From assembly GCF_036669915.1 (NCBI RefSeq), contig NC_089314.1:31370134-31434133 (forward strand): 64,000 bases of DNA, read 5' to 3'. The notes below the pieces were generated by a model. It worked only from the letters and a program-made list of their open reading frames with translations. It was not told where the DNA came from and made no database searches. The stretch comes from Pocillopora verrucosa. Its lineage: Eukaryota > Cnidaria > Anthozoa > Scleractinia > Pocilloporidae. Position numbers and translations under genes: made by a program. Positions 46,378-59,195 of this stretch are shown in pieces; positions within the stretch are counted from its first letter, which is position 1, and each line of letters begins with the position of its first letter.

Positions 46378-49300
46378 GGTGCAAGTGAAGAGGAATGGTA
46401 TAGTACTACTTATGTTGTAAGGTTTGAACAGTCCTTTGGCGATTTTAGACTCTGGCAAGTTTGAAGTCGTCTTTAAATACAAATTTCTGAACTCAACTGC
46501 GCTCATTTCCGCTTGATGTTGTCGTTACGGCTCCATTAAGTCTGCTATCTTGAACTTTCTAATTATCAAATTTGAATAGATACGATTGTAAGACAATACT
46601 TTGCGAGATAAATTAAGAATTTTGAAGATGAGACCTACGGAGGTAAATGGGTTAAAAACTTCGCGAGGCATTTCATAAACATATCTTAATTTCATTAAAA
46701 AGAAGACAAAAAGACGGGCGTAGATTTACAAACAAACATTTATCTTCACCAATAATTATGAGCGTGCTTGTCTGGAAAAAAAAAGTTCGGGAAACAGTAA
46801 AACAACAATAAGCTACAGGGAATTTTTACCACATTCTACACCAATATTTAATGCGGGGGAAAAGATTAGAATATTATATCGATCCGCGTCAGATTATCCG
46901 GCATCCAACTAAGATCATGACTCCACCCCTAAATAAATTCCTTCTAACGATTTGAATATAAAACCTGTTCGAGTTCATTCGTATGAGAAATATGATATAC
47001 GTTAGACTTAAAATTGGGTACAACAACTTTGGTAGCTAGCGAAGACAAGTAACACGTTAACACGTCCACGGAAAAGCGAGTTTGTTGGAAGATGAGATGT
47101 ATATTGAGTTACGAGAAACTTACGCGTGCGATAGAGGATTTCCCCTTGTACAATATAAATAATTTGCTGCTATTTTTTATTCCACTACAAAGAAATAGAA
47201 ATAAACGTCCTTGGTTTTTCTTGTTTCGGCCTAGTAAGCTCAGTGTGGTTTGAGATGCGGCTTTCCCATAAGGGACGCCTGTTCCGTTTTTTGTTTGGTT
47301 TATTTTTTGAGGACTCAGGAAAATGTGAGTTCGTAATGTTTATTAACACACAGTAATGCAGTGTGGTCTAAATTTCCTTTTATTTTCGTTTTCCAATTTG
47401 ATTTTCCTCCGCAAATGATAAAAACATTGATAATTGGATTTCTTCAAAAATACAATAATCAAGCGAGAATAAACGCGATAAAATACAAGAGAATTTATGA
47501 TATCACGTCAAATATCAACTAATAAAATAACTAAGTACATTATCCTAAAAACTTTTTTCTGCCATTTTGCTTAAATAACGTTAATGAGACTTTCCTTTTT
47601 TCCATCATCAAATTTGGAATTTTGTTGTTTATATAAAAAGCTGATTTTTCATTATACGACCTTTGAATGAACATCAAATAAAAACATTAGTCAAATTTTA
47701 TAAAACGTAATTATTTGCAGCAAAATTGCATTAAATATTTAACAAGTTTTTTCTCAAAGTACAAACTGAAAGTTCAAAATATAATATTTGATTCAGGAGC
47801 TTGTTTTCAGAATAGAATATGAACTGTGGCCTTTCAAAATAAAAAGAGCATCGAGAATTCACTATAGGCAAACAAATAAACCAAGAATATGTGAATTGAG
47901 TACAAATTGCAGTTGACCGACTATCGAGTCCTTATCTGTTCATTTTAGTAATTGCAATGTAATGATCACAGTCTTTAAAAGTGTTCAGGATAGCCGCAGG
48001 TGCCGGCTCAATGGCAGAATTTTCTTTGAAAATTTTCAGGTGTGCAAGAGATAGATTGTCTTTGTTTCGCTGTCGCTAGGTTGTGTTTCCTGTGAACACT
48101 GAACTGAGCGTGTTTGATTAAACGTCCCACAGAGCTAATATATTTCAAAAGAAAAACTCTCCTTCTTTTGTTTACTTTTGCAAAGTAAATTAGTCAGTTC
48201 AATCGCAACAAAAACGACTGAAATTAATTCGTCGATCATTTGGCGAACGCGTCCAGTAACAAAATTATGTTATGTTGGATAGAAAATAACTGAAAAAAAA
48301 AGAGAAAAAGGTACTGACGTTGCGATACAGTATAATGGTTTCTGATGCAGGCGGCATAGTTCCCTAAAGTACTACATACTTGATCCTTAGCGTAAAGACT
48401 TGCAAGCTTTGGTTGTCATACGCATCTTTCCTAAGCCACTGATTAAGATAAGGAAAAATATATGAACGTAAAAACCCTAAAGGACAGTATCCAGGCTTGC
48501 TTTCCGAAAGAAGGACTTTATCCTGCATAAATATGGAATTTATTTTTGCTTGGTCTCCAGGAGCCGGCAAACACAAAAGACTTTGAAAATTAAAGAGAAC
48601 GTTACGTCGCATGTTGAAAGAAGAGTGGAAATGTCTTCTTCTTGTCGAAAATGGATGACAGCTTTCAAAAATAAATTCACGACCATCAGTGACCTTAATT
48701 TTCGGTAATTCTAAGGGAAAAGAATAATACCAATAAGAGCAAGGTGAAGGTGATATGGGACCACGCGGAGACCATGATCATGTCTGTCATAGATATCATA
48801 CCGATAACAGTACCAGAGGGCTTATTTGCTCCATTTGCTGACGTCTTTTAGAGTACCATTACTAGTACCTCTCCATACGCCCCTGTCTGCGTGAAGAAGA
48901 GAGACCTTGTGGAGGACAATGAACAGACAATGCAAAAGTGCTGTTCATAACACAAAAGTAGCGGAAGGTAAAACCCTCAACTGCAGATGTCATGCATAGA
49001 ACCTCTTATTAAACTTATAAAGTTCGAGGTCCGTGAAGTGAATTTCAGACCCATCGATCAAACTGTAGCGCGCGCTCATAACCGTGAGTCAATCAGTTGT
49101 TAGCTGCTTTCAACACATGACTTTAAAAACAGATATCTTAACTCTCTTTTTGCCATGAAAGTTGGCAAAAAAGTTTGGCAGTAAAAACAGATTTGTGGTT
49201 AAAAGACCTTACGGATAGAGCTCAGCCCAAACATGTAATGCTTGGATTTTAATAAGATACTTATTAGGTATTGTTATAACGATGATGGAAATCACAACGA

Positions 49301-51398
49301 TATACTTCAAGGTTGGCACTGTAATGGCCAGTCAGGGCAGGAACATAGGCTTGGAAAGGAGAGATGCCGGCTGAATGTTTAATTTTGAGTTTCGCTTTTG
49401 CTACTTCTTCTCGTGAACCTTATTATAAACAACAAAATTCCATGAAACCTTGACAAGGACGCATCCAAACCAGTCGCAAGACACTTTAATCTCCCTAATC
49501 ATTCTGAGCAACATTAGGCAGTCTGCGGCCTTTCCGGCCCTACATCTAGGCATTTCGGAAGTCCCCTGAAATCTCGAACAAAAGTTCATCTTTCAAATCG
49601 GCACTCTTATTCCCACGCTATCAAAGAACGCTTTTATTCAACTAGTATTCTTATTATTTCTCGTTTCCATGTTTTCACCGATAGCGTAACTTCATTTTCT
49701 ACATATAAACACAAACAGAACCAACAATTCTTTCATTCGCTCTGACGAGGGGCTAAAGCTTGAAACGTCAGCTTAGAAACTATTTACAGTGACCAATTCA
49801 CATCATCAACTCGGTTCATGAGAAAACCAAATTATCTTTCCGTTCAATTGGAAACTCAGACAAAATGTATTAGGGCAAACACTTAATAAACGGATCAATA
49901 TCAAAACCACCTATTCCATCGAAGTAGAGACTAAACATCTGAGGCTGTTTTTGGGGGTTGAATCTAATCTAATTCCCCTAAAGGTGAAATGCAGATGCCA
50001 AATTAACATTAAAAGCTACAGTAGTTCTATTAATAGAGTCAATGCATGTACGAAATCGATAAAAGAGCGTTATTTGGAAAGAGAGTTCTAAGAAATTTAA
50101 TAATAAAAAAGTTTCAATATCATTTCAATCTGTTTCTTCACCTTTTTCCTTAACTAACAAGCCCCGGCCGTGACTTACCTCGATGCTTAATTCTAGTAAT
50201 CAGTAGTCCAGTGTATTGAACCCAGGCGGCCGAAAATTGATTAATAGACCACTTAAAATCCATGAACCTGCTCAGAAAAAATAAAATAAATTACTAAGTA
50301 GTTTGATAAAAATATTTGAGGCTTTTGTTCGTTATAGTTACATATAGCTAAGAATCAAGACACTCTCGGTATTTAAGCACTATTACAGAAGGAACATGTG
50401 TTAACACAAGCAGTCTCTCAATTTCTTTCGATCTCTCTTTTTTTTTTTTTGTTACTCAGCCTGTATCAGTATTACAAGTATGATAACCGGAAAGTCGGAA
50501 ATATCTGTGTGTTTTTCAAATTTTCGTTGGGCGATCCACGATTCCTATATAAGGGAAGAATGATTTAAGTGAGTTCCCGGATAACAACAATAAGCTAGGC
50601 GCGCGATGCAAAGTGGGTAATTCAAGTCCTTCAATCATCCTAAAGCTTCTTTCATGTTCATACACAGTGGTATGTGTCTTGATTGTTACTGCAAGGCTAG
50701 TTGTATTTGTAGTGTTACTAATCCGTATACCCTACACCATAGTTCAAACTTTCTGCGAATGTGAAATCGTTATTAAACTTGATGTTCAAGTATAGCTTCT
50801 AGATACCTAAATTTTCATGTTATAATATTATATCAACAGCTCCACATACCTTGTCTAATAATTGACAAAGACCACGGATTCCGAATCTGACGTAACTGCA
50901 ATGCGAGATACTAATTTGTATATAAAACCTAATGTTACTCAGAGGGTTAAACATGACCGTCTCTGTCTCTGTCACCCGACAAACAACAAATGGCATACTA
51001 TGCCATTTGTTGAAATGATTTTAGAGTGAGGAAAACAAATTATCGCTCAACATGAAATTAGTGGAGTACGTGATCGATAGTGGCCAAATAAGCTTCGAGA
51101 TAAAGCTGGTTTTCCACTATCAAATAAAAAATTTCAAGACTGTGCATCAGAACTCAAGTAACTTTATCACACTGCAACATCATATTTACATTTTACCCAT
51201 TTATTTACTTTATTCCTTTCTGCCATCGATTGCTTTATTCTACATCACAAGTAGTTGGTACGTGTTCTAATGCTAAAAGGTTTAAAACTAGATTCATTTG
51301 AGGCTTTTTTCCCTCTTTACAGCAGCATTCATTTGGTTCTGTCAGTAGAGGAATCAGCGCGTTTGCAAGTTGAGCGTTAAGTTTCCAGTATAGTCAAG
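46378..51398. other. 5 kb without a supported gene, genes F to G
   Basis: Very AT-rich from 47.1 to 48.3 kb. Contains a hammerhead-like motif at 49729-49783. A minus-strand Cys-containing open stretch at 49401-49589 has a possible acceptor (GAGATTTCAG|GGG) but no partner exon. A TATA-like CCTATATAAGGG at 50546 (+) is followed by no credible coding start. Open frames at 48364-48612 (-) and 51052-51270 (+) are unsupported. Confidence 0.45.
49729..49783 (+). ncRNA. Hammerhead ribozyme-like motif
   Basis: CTGACGA (49742-49748), a weak stem II (GGGC-TAAA-GCTT), GAAAC, then GTC^A (C at 49769). Stem I pairs GCT before the core with AGC after the cleavage site, then TTTC with GAAA beyond an internal loop. 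Stem III is the palindrome ACGT, which can only form in a dimer. Confidence 0.55.
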
Positions 51399-52457
51399 CT
51401 AATGTTCATGATGTTCTTCTCGCTTTGCAGCTCGTGGGCAGACAGTCGCGGCTATGGAACACAATTGCTGAAGTCGATTTGCGGTCTAGAAATAAAATAG
51501 AAAAGAGAGTTGATGAAATGAAATTAATTAACTACAATTTGTCGTTGAGTGTCTAAAAGTCTTACCGGATACAAAAAGCGTATAGCACTTTAGTTTGAAT
51601 TCACTTTACGATGAGAATTTCCCTCAAGAGCTTGTAAATCTAGGCAATTATTATGTTGGGTAACTTAGTGATCCAGACAACCACTGAATCTGAACATTGA
51701 CATACTTTGCCGTTTCTAAGCCTCCCTTCAAGAGGTGTTTTTTTTTGAGCAACCGAAATCCCTCGAGCGAAGCAAATGTTGGTCTCTCATTTACTGGATC
51801 TACCGAATAAATAAACCAATTTCGCATTAGACGTTTTCGTGTACTTTTCGAGTGAGGAGAAACAGGGCATAAAACTAAAGTTTTTAATTTAACCTAGTCT
51901 AAGCTCATCTTAATTGCCTCAAAAAAAAGTGTTTTAACACATTGACGGCAAATAAAAGCTTGGTACAATGTATAAGCTATTAGTAACTACAAACATATGG
52001 TGTTTATGGCAAACGGAATCGATAAGATCAACTATTTTTGGGTCGTATGAAACTACCAAAAAACAGAAATGGTCCGTGTGATGAAAGTTTACCAGAGTGG
52101 GAAAACATTGATGAGGTTTGACTAAACCGAAAAACTGCGAAATAGGATATAATTCGAGCCGATCGAAATGGTATTGCGCATTTAAAATTTTAAAATGTTC
52201 CTTGGATCTCCTCAAAATGTACTAAAATAAAAGATAAAAATGAAAACTTCGAAAATTACAACTCAAATCACTGTTTTGTGAAGAAGTCAGATTATGTCCT
52301 TTTGTATCACGAGATGACTCGTTACCTCCACACAGCTTTCAAACTGCCGTTTTCCTCCCATGCCTCCCATTCCAGCATTAAACGCTTGGCTCTGATGACA
52401 AAACAACGACGAAATCAGAGCAACAACAAAGAAAGAGAAGAACACTTTTGAATTCAT
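51399..52457 (-). CDS. Peptide gene G: FNAGMGGMG-amide precursor with C-x6-C exon
   Basis: Exons 52326-52457 (44 codons) and 51399-51485 (28 codons plus stop), phase 0 (GTGGAG|GTAACG ... ATTTCTAG|ACCGCA); 72 residues. The signal peptide is 1-25 (ends HQSQA). The mature N-terminus is FNAGMGGMG-GKR-QFESCVE, predicting FNAGMGGMG-NH2 (inference). Exon 2 reads TANRLQQLCSIAATVCPRAA, then KREEHHEH. The first Cys is codon 9 and the second six later (Cys53, Cys60). LCSIAATVCP is close to gene F (ICSAARTHCP). An extra Cys at residue 42, just before the intron, is unique to this member. A TATA box, TATAAAAA, lies at 52563-52556, about 100 bp upstream of the ATG. Confidence 0.8.
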
Positions 52458-54631
52458 CTTCAGTTATATGTTCCTAGAGAATACAAAGGAGTACAGCTCT
52501 ATGCGAGAGGTTTTACTTCAGACGAATGTGTAAAGCTTCTTACTAGAGCCATCGGTTTTTATAATGAAAATTAGACACTCTCCAGCCGGAATTCGTGCCC
52601 TGAAAATTGAAAACACGAGATTTGCTAGATAATGAAATCAACCACGTATATACTAACTTACGTTTGGACAAAAATGGTCAAATTAATAGAATTTATTCTT
52701 TATCTCATCTTTGCTTCCTTTTCCACTTCCTCACTCGCAGTGAGAAATTAATCATTTTTATTGCTCTAAATTTTATTAGCACTGTGGTATTATCGCACTG
52801 GAAACTTCCCTTAGATCTCAAGGGTACATCCCTGTCAACACTTCTCTAACATAAATTTTTCTACGCACTGTTCATTTGTTGGAGGATGTCGTTATTCAGT
52901 TTAGAATCATCCTATCAACAGCGGGATCAGACCAGTTCATCCCCAAGAGGGCGTTTTTTTTTTAACCGCTGATTTTATCACTCGAAGAAAGCTAACTGTT
53001 CGAAATTAATCTAAATGAAAGTTTTATTATCTTTCTATTTGTTGCGTCCATCTACACTAAGCCTTCCGTTTGGGGAAATTAAAACGATATTTACACTTCA
53101 TGTGAAATAAGTCGGCCTTAAGTGCTTTGGTGGTTTTTTATGTGCATTGTGGAATTCACTTAGCAAATACTCTTGATCACTAATTTACTTTAATTGTTAT
53201 AGCAATGGTTACCTCACTGTATCACTTCATTGAGGCTTGACTCTGCAGAATTTTTCAGATGACGCCGCTGATACAGTCAATCCCTTTCTTGGGAATTGTG
53301 AGAGAGAATACAATCATTTAAACGATACCTTTCATTGTCAATGCACCTACAATGCATTTTAGCATAAAAAAAGAAAATAGATAAACTGAAACGTGGTAGT
53401 ATGTATTGATTTTTAGAAAATACCATTGTTTCTTCTTCTTCTTTCGAAAGAGGAATCAACAAAACTGTGACTAAATTTTGTAGTGTCCATGTGTATAGAT
53501 ATGATCTCAAAATCTTTGTGCAAAACATACCTAAATTCAAACATTTCCATTTCGACCAAGAAACTACTCAAAAATATATCTTTCATTTGATTTGTTTTTG
53601 CTTCCTGAGGGACAAATTAAAGGTTTAAAGGTAGAGAATTCCGCTTTCCATCCTACACATTATTATGCCTTAAGGAATTATTGACGGAATTGGTCTTTGG
53701 GTAAGGAAAGCTTCTTCTGCTCTCGAATAACTTTTCACGAAAGTTGTGTGCTTACGGAATAAAATTATCTAGACATGATGGCACCGAATCATACACACGA
53801 AAAAATTACCTGAAAATTAAATAAATCATTTTTAAATTATCATAGCCTCCGATTTGTCCCGCTGCGAAACTCTAGTAGGGGACTTTTCGATTAACGTAAA
53901 AATCACTTGCGTACATTCTTCAACAAATTCTCCGAGGCTAGAAGCAAATTTTAAAAAAAATCACCGTTAGCTATAATTTTAAAGTATGTTCCAATGTTAA
54001 AAAATATAAAAAAAAACTTCTCGATCTCAATTGGCATTTTTCCAGTTTTCAGCGGTCATTAAAATGCTCATTAAAGTTAGCTTTCTTGACAATGGACATA
54101 ATCTTCCACACGAAAACAAATATGCAGACAGGTTATCTTAATCATGTGCTTGAAATGCACTACAAGTGAGACAAAGCGTTATCAATTATAATCTGCCCGT
54201 GAGGCTCAGTGATTCCTGTAGATCTGAGGATAAACACAAAATTCATCACCTCCTTCAACGAGCTTTTGTTCGTGTTATTGCAAGGCATATGATTTCCACA
54301 GTTACAAAGCAAAAGTGACAACGGAGTTTTGCGTGATTAACATTCGTAAAGTAATATCCGAATATTATGGCTGATATTCACCGATAACAGTTAATGAAAA
54401 CTTCGTTTTTTCAAAGAATTTGTAACCAATGCTTTTAAGAAGAATCGAAAAAAAAAAAGTTTTCATTTCTTGCCCTATGGAACCCTAACGGTGTTACGAA
54501 ATTTCGTGACAAAAATATAGCTACAGGGGAACAAAAAGAAAAGAAAAAAAAGAAACAAAGCGTTTAATGGCCATAAAGTTATAAAAGAAAAATAGTAAAA
54601 ATGTTGTAAGTACCGCCAACAAAAGACCACT
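52458..54631. other. Intergenic, gene G to duplicated block
   Basis: It holds the gene G promoter (TATA at 52556-52563). Open frames at 52607-52849 (+) and 53277-53540 (-) lack start or splice support. Nothing else seen. Confidence 0.5.
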
Positions 54632-55197
54632 AGCTTTTAGACGAGCGCAGCTTTGTCACTTCTGAGGTTATTACTTTTGATACTAGATGTCACTCTCTCG
54701 TGAGATGAGCGGAGGAATCGATTACAATACCAAAACATCAGCACTGATTTATCCGATTTCCGCGCCTCTTTTCTACACTTCCAAAACATGCAGTGAATAC
54801 CAACCCTCTCTTTGATGGTATATAGTGGCCACAGTCACAATGGCGGAAGCCATAACAACAAAATTTTACGCAAGCACAAGGGTTGCACTGACAAACTTAT
54901 TCGAAATGATGTTTAGATTTCATTTTAGAAATTTGGAGACTTAGAAGTTGTCGTAATCATGCAACGCGAAAATTTTCCTAACAATACTTGTTACCAAGGC
55001 TCCAAAGGGGAACTGTGACTTCTCAGAGTCGCACAGCACCAGACCCCACTCTGTGCGTTGAATTAATTCAAGTAACACGTGGGAAATCCGGCAGAGAAGA
55101 ATAGGTACAACGAGTTCTGCTTACTCTTCATTTTAAATATCATTCGAAAAGTTCACACGTGGAAAATGATTTTTTAAGAGCTGTTTTGTGAGGGTCT

Positions 55198-55370
55198 TTT
55201 ACGGCTAACGGTCAAAATTTTGGCCATTTTACGGCTACCGGTTGATGTGATTCCATTGTTGCCTTTACGGTTAACTTTTTTACGGGTATCGGCTAATTTT
55301 TGTCGACTTTTACGCCTAACGGTTAACTTTTTCAGCTGTATTTCGGCTGCCGGTTAACCTATTGAGACCG
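55198..55370. repeat. Degenerate TTTACGGCTAACGGTTAA array
   Basis: About seven imperfect units of TTACGG-TAACGGTTAA type in 170 bp, in the part of copy 1 that is absent from copy 2. Confidence 0.75.
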
Positions 55371-56079
55371 TCTTTTGTTTCTGTAGGGATAAGAGAATTT
55401 TTGATAGGGATTTGGGTATTTGTAAAATAATCATTGCTTTTATACGCCTTTTGATATAGGAATTTCGTTCAGCCGTAATTCCACACTTACAAAGATTGGG
55501 AAACGGGTAGAACTGCTAACAGATTTCGGTCAGTCTTTTATCGTTGTTTCTTCAATATGATACTCTACTCAATTCTACAAATCACCTTAAACAGTTTTGA
55601 TCTTCACCATGACCTCTCGATATATCCAATGCTGAGCGATAAAGAGAACAAAATAAAAGTAAGCTTATGAAAAAAAAAATCACGATAAAGCAAGCAGTAT
55701 AAAACCTCCACAAAGTATGTTTGAAAAACAGTTTTCTGATGCGGAATTTCTCATTATTCAAAAAAAAAAAAAAAAGGAAACTAGGGCCATAAGGTATAAT
55801 GTTTTAGAATATGACCAAAACACTTTAAAATTCTAAGCCTCCACCTTGTAGAACAGAAGTAAAGTATTGATATTGTGATGTTGGTCCCTTATTTTCATGC
55901 CTTCTTTTTACAGGATTTTCTAAGCTCTACATAACAAATTCATGGATTGATTATTTTATTTTCCAACAATCATTAAGAGTTGAGTTAAAAAAAAAAAAAA
56001 AAAAGAAGGCAGTCACGAGCACGATATAAATAATTCTAGCTGTTATTTGCACTTTTGAAGCGTTCCATTGTAAAAATTA

Positions 56080-56217
56080 TCACCAGTTCTTGAAATTGAC
56101 ATATATCACATCAGAGAGGTTTCTCTTCGCTACCGGAGATGAATTTTTAGAAGCATTGACCCTTGGCTGATGTAAGACGTTTCTTATCTCCTTAGACTTT
56201 AAAACGCATTTTAAGAA
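56080..56217 (-). CDS. Possible terminal exon of another peptide gene
   Basis: After GTGATTCAG (56224-56218, minus strand) a phase-0 frame of 45 codons plus stop reads FLKCVLKSKEIRNVLHQPRV, then NASKNSSPVAKRNLSD and ends NFKNW. Length (138 bp), basic composition and the internal KR site resemble exon 2 of genes A and H. The region before the acceptor is not pyrimidine-rich, the frame stays open upstream to 56268, and no first exon was found. Weak call. Confidence 0.22.
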   Translation of the reverse strand, partial: FLKCVLKSKEIRNVLHQPRVNASKNSSPVAKRNLSDVIYVNFKNW

Positions 56218-58120
56218 CTGAATCACTACTGCTTTTATCGATGGCATCTCTCTATTTTGCGCCCTCACTTTTTACCGTGACATTTAGTCGTGAAATTAAG
56301 CGGAAACGAGATTTTTATCTGAAATCCAGAATATCACAGTCTTTTTTCTGAGAAACACACAGTTAATTTCTGACTGGTCACGAAAGCTTTTCTTTTCAAG
56401 AAACTACTTTTTTTCCGGATGTAAAAGAGAGAATCAGCAGTTTCAAACAATAAATCATTCCAAATGAAAAAATAAATAAATAAAAAGCTAGTTATTGAGG
56501 GAAGATAATTAAGCCTCCGAAACTGCATAACAACCCTTCCTGCTACTTAGCTTCATACGTATTATATTCAGGATCATTTGATTTTTCCCTGAAGCCATCT
56601 TTGAAACAGGTTTTCATGTTCAAGTCCACTGAACTTGAACATGATTCGATTTGAAATCGAATTCGATCTGTTTGATCAACGCAGAAATAGAAAACCAAGT
56701 TGGAATTCTTAGATACTCTCGTCCATTCTCTAAAGAGACAAGAGTTATGTATATACCAGCTCCTCAAATGACTCTCAAAGTGAATTTAGCACAAATGCTT
56801 CCTATTTTTCGGTGAATAAACTACAAAAATAAAAAGGCTCGGTATAAATTATGCATATATTATCCAAGATGTTCAAAATTTGTGCTGTGGAGGCAAAAGA
56901 TCGTTACCAAGTTTTTGCACAATCGGATGATATTGTCATCTAGGATTCTCTCTCTTTTTCGATTTACCAGTGCCTTTCGGTGTTTTTTGTAAACGCATCT
57001 GTATGTGTCCCATTTGGACATGAGGTGTTGTATTGATGATACGCCAAGACCATGCAAGGTTTTAAATCAACATCAAAAATCTTATCTGAAAGACGAAGCA
57101 CCAAGAAATGGTAAACCTTTATATGCACCCAATGAGTGCTGAAAAGAAAGCGCTTGAAACTGCTTTTCATCACTTCAGCTCGTTAAAAAAGCCCTATTCT
57201 GAAAGATACCCAGCTGTCGAATTGTAACATTGAATTGAATTAGAATCAGAATTGAATAATAAACGCCAATACCGTTCGATCTTAACTTGACTCAGGTTGT
57301 CAAGTATGAGGGGCGATCTTTCCTTCGATCAAACTAAAATTTCATTCCTGGACAAGAAAAAAACAGTTAAGTCGCAGTGATGATACTAATAATAAAAAAA
57401 TAGCTCTATGTTTATTGATTCTCGAACATAGAAGAAAAATAATAAAGGAAGGTTTGTCTCATTTCCTATCATTAATTTTTTGGTCGACGAAGGGCTGAAT
57501 AATCAGCGAAAAACAATTTTTATGTGCTTATATACAGAAGTTTTTTTTTAACAGTACTAGATATAAAGCCATTCTTTCACTTTTAGTTTCCAAAGACAGG
57601 TACAAATGGACAATCGTCAATAAAAAGAACTTAAATGTAAAATTTATGAGGCTTGTGTTGTGGTCTCCATCGATAAAATACCCATGATCCTTGGAATAAA
57701 ATCTCTCAGAAACTACCCCTCCACCTCCCCCAATATCAGACACTGTGATGTTTCATGCGACTTAGTATAAAGAAAGAACCAGAGAATGGAAAAACATCCA
57801 AAACGATCATATCAAGCTAATATGAATTTTACTGGTTATTTTCGTAGGCTTGATTTTTTTTCCCATTAAGATGGCATTAAACCTACACAAAAGTATAAAC
57901 AATGGTCACCTCCCACCTTTTCCTATTCATCCACAAGGTTAACCACGCATTATATTAGAAAATAGTGTTTAGTGAGGAAACAGCTCTTTTTTTACCACCT
58001 TTTCCATTAATTTAATCCCAAAGTGTATCTTATTTTAAAAACTAATGAGTGGTGGGAAATCCTACACTCTTTCACCTGAACATCTTTAATGGTAATTTGT
58101 GTCCAGATTCAACATTTCCG

Positions 58121-58650
58121 CTGCGCAGTAACAAAAGGAATCTGTTTTACCACCAATGGCTTTCAATGGGGCGCAAAGCTTTGAATTACTCAATAATGAA
58201 GCCATTTAGTTAAAGTTTGGCGCTAGTACACTCCTAATAAGTATTTTCGTCAAAACCTCCGCGCAGTAACAAGAGGAATCTGTTTTAATACCAATGGCTT
58301 TCAAATGGGGGAGCAAAATTACTCAATAATGAACCCATTCAGTTTAAGTTTGGCGCCAGTACACTCCCAATAACTCTGTTCGTCAAAAACGCTTTGTAGT
58401 AACAAAAGGAATCTGTTTTACCGCCGATGGATTCCAAATGGGGCACAAGGCCTTGAATTAATTAATGAATCACCCCTCAGCTAAAGTTTGGCGCCAGTAC
58501 ACTCCCAATACGTTTTTTCGTCAAAAACGCTTTGTAGTAACAAAACGAATTAATTTTACCACCGATGGCTTCCAAATGGGGCACTAGGCCTTGAACTACT
58601 TAATGATGCACCCACTCAGTTAAAGTTTGGCACCAGAATACTCCCGACAA
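58121..58650. repeat. Tandem array of about 125 bp units (four copies)
   Basis: Units contain GCAGTAACAAAAGGAATCTG, CCAATGGCTTTCAAATGGGG and TTTGGCGCCAGTACACTCCC, repeated four times with small indels. The equivalent array in duplication copy 2 (63281-63555) has only two units, so unit number changed after the duplication. Confidence 0.85.
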
Positions 58651-59119
58651 GACCGTTCGTCAAAACCGAAGAAAGAAACGTTGACTAGTTTTCACCACTC
58701 CAAAGGCATTTTCCCCACATATTCAAGATGTGTTTCCAAACTCATTCTTTTTGCTTTGTTTAATAAAACTGAGATCATTTTCCCTGTGGTCTTGTATGGT
58801 AAATATTTAAAACATGAAACGCGATCACAACTGACACTCAACAACAGTCTAATCACAGATTTGATTCAATTTAATTATCACCCGTAGGTATTGTTGTTCC
58901 TGTCATTAAATGGGCTTAGTGGTCCAAAACGATAGCAAGCCAACACATATCAGAGTTTAAAAGACGCCCATGAAATATTGCTCTACAATAACGTATATTA
59001 ATCGCTAATTTTCGAGTAGGGTTGTTCTCAAAGACCGCAGTAATGGCCTGGTTATTGTTTCGTCCATTAAGTACCCGTATGAACATAACAGGTGAAAAAA
59101 TTGTATGTTCTGTCACGAA

Positions 59120-59127
59120 TATAAATA
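59120..59127 (+). promoter_or_regulatory. TATA box of peptide gene I
   Basis: CGAATATAAATACTACC, 76 bp upstream of the gene I ATG. Confidence 0.6.
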
Positions 59128-59195
59128 CTACCATTTAGTCAGTAGTTTCACTGCCCTTAACCTCCTTAGCAGCGTGCTCGGTAGAAGTTCAAAAA

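Larger units (their letters stand above)
54632..59110. repeat. Tandem segmental duplication, copy 1 (contains the upstream region of gene I)
   Basis: Matches copy 2 in order and orientation. GACGAGCGCA-CTTTGTCACTT at 54640 pairs with 60227; ATTGTCATCTAGGATTCTCT at 56930 with 60285; the GCTGAAAAGAAAGCGCTTGA segment at 57137 with 60497; and 57650-59110 with 62750-64000. About 2.2 kb (54.69-56.93 kb) has no counterpart in copy 2. Copies differ at many single positions, so the duplication is not recent. Confidence 0.8.

Noticed and set aside
49401-49589. Minus-strand Cys-containing frame as exon 2 of gene G
   Set aside because: The exon at 51399-51485 is nearer, has the family Cys register and ends in a stop. 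This frame has C-x7-C and no stop near the family length.
56860-57173. Overlapping minus-strand frames of 65-69 codons
   Set aside because: They lie in the duplicated non-coding block; changes between copies 1 and 2 show no coding constraint.
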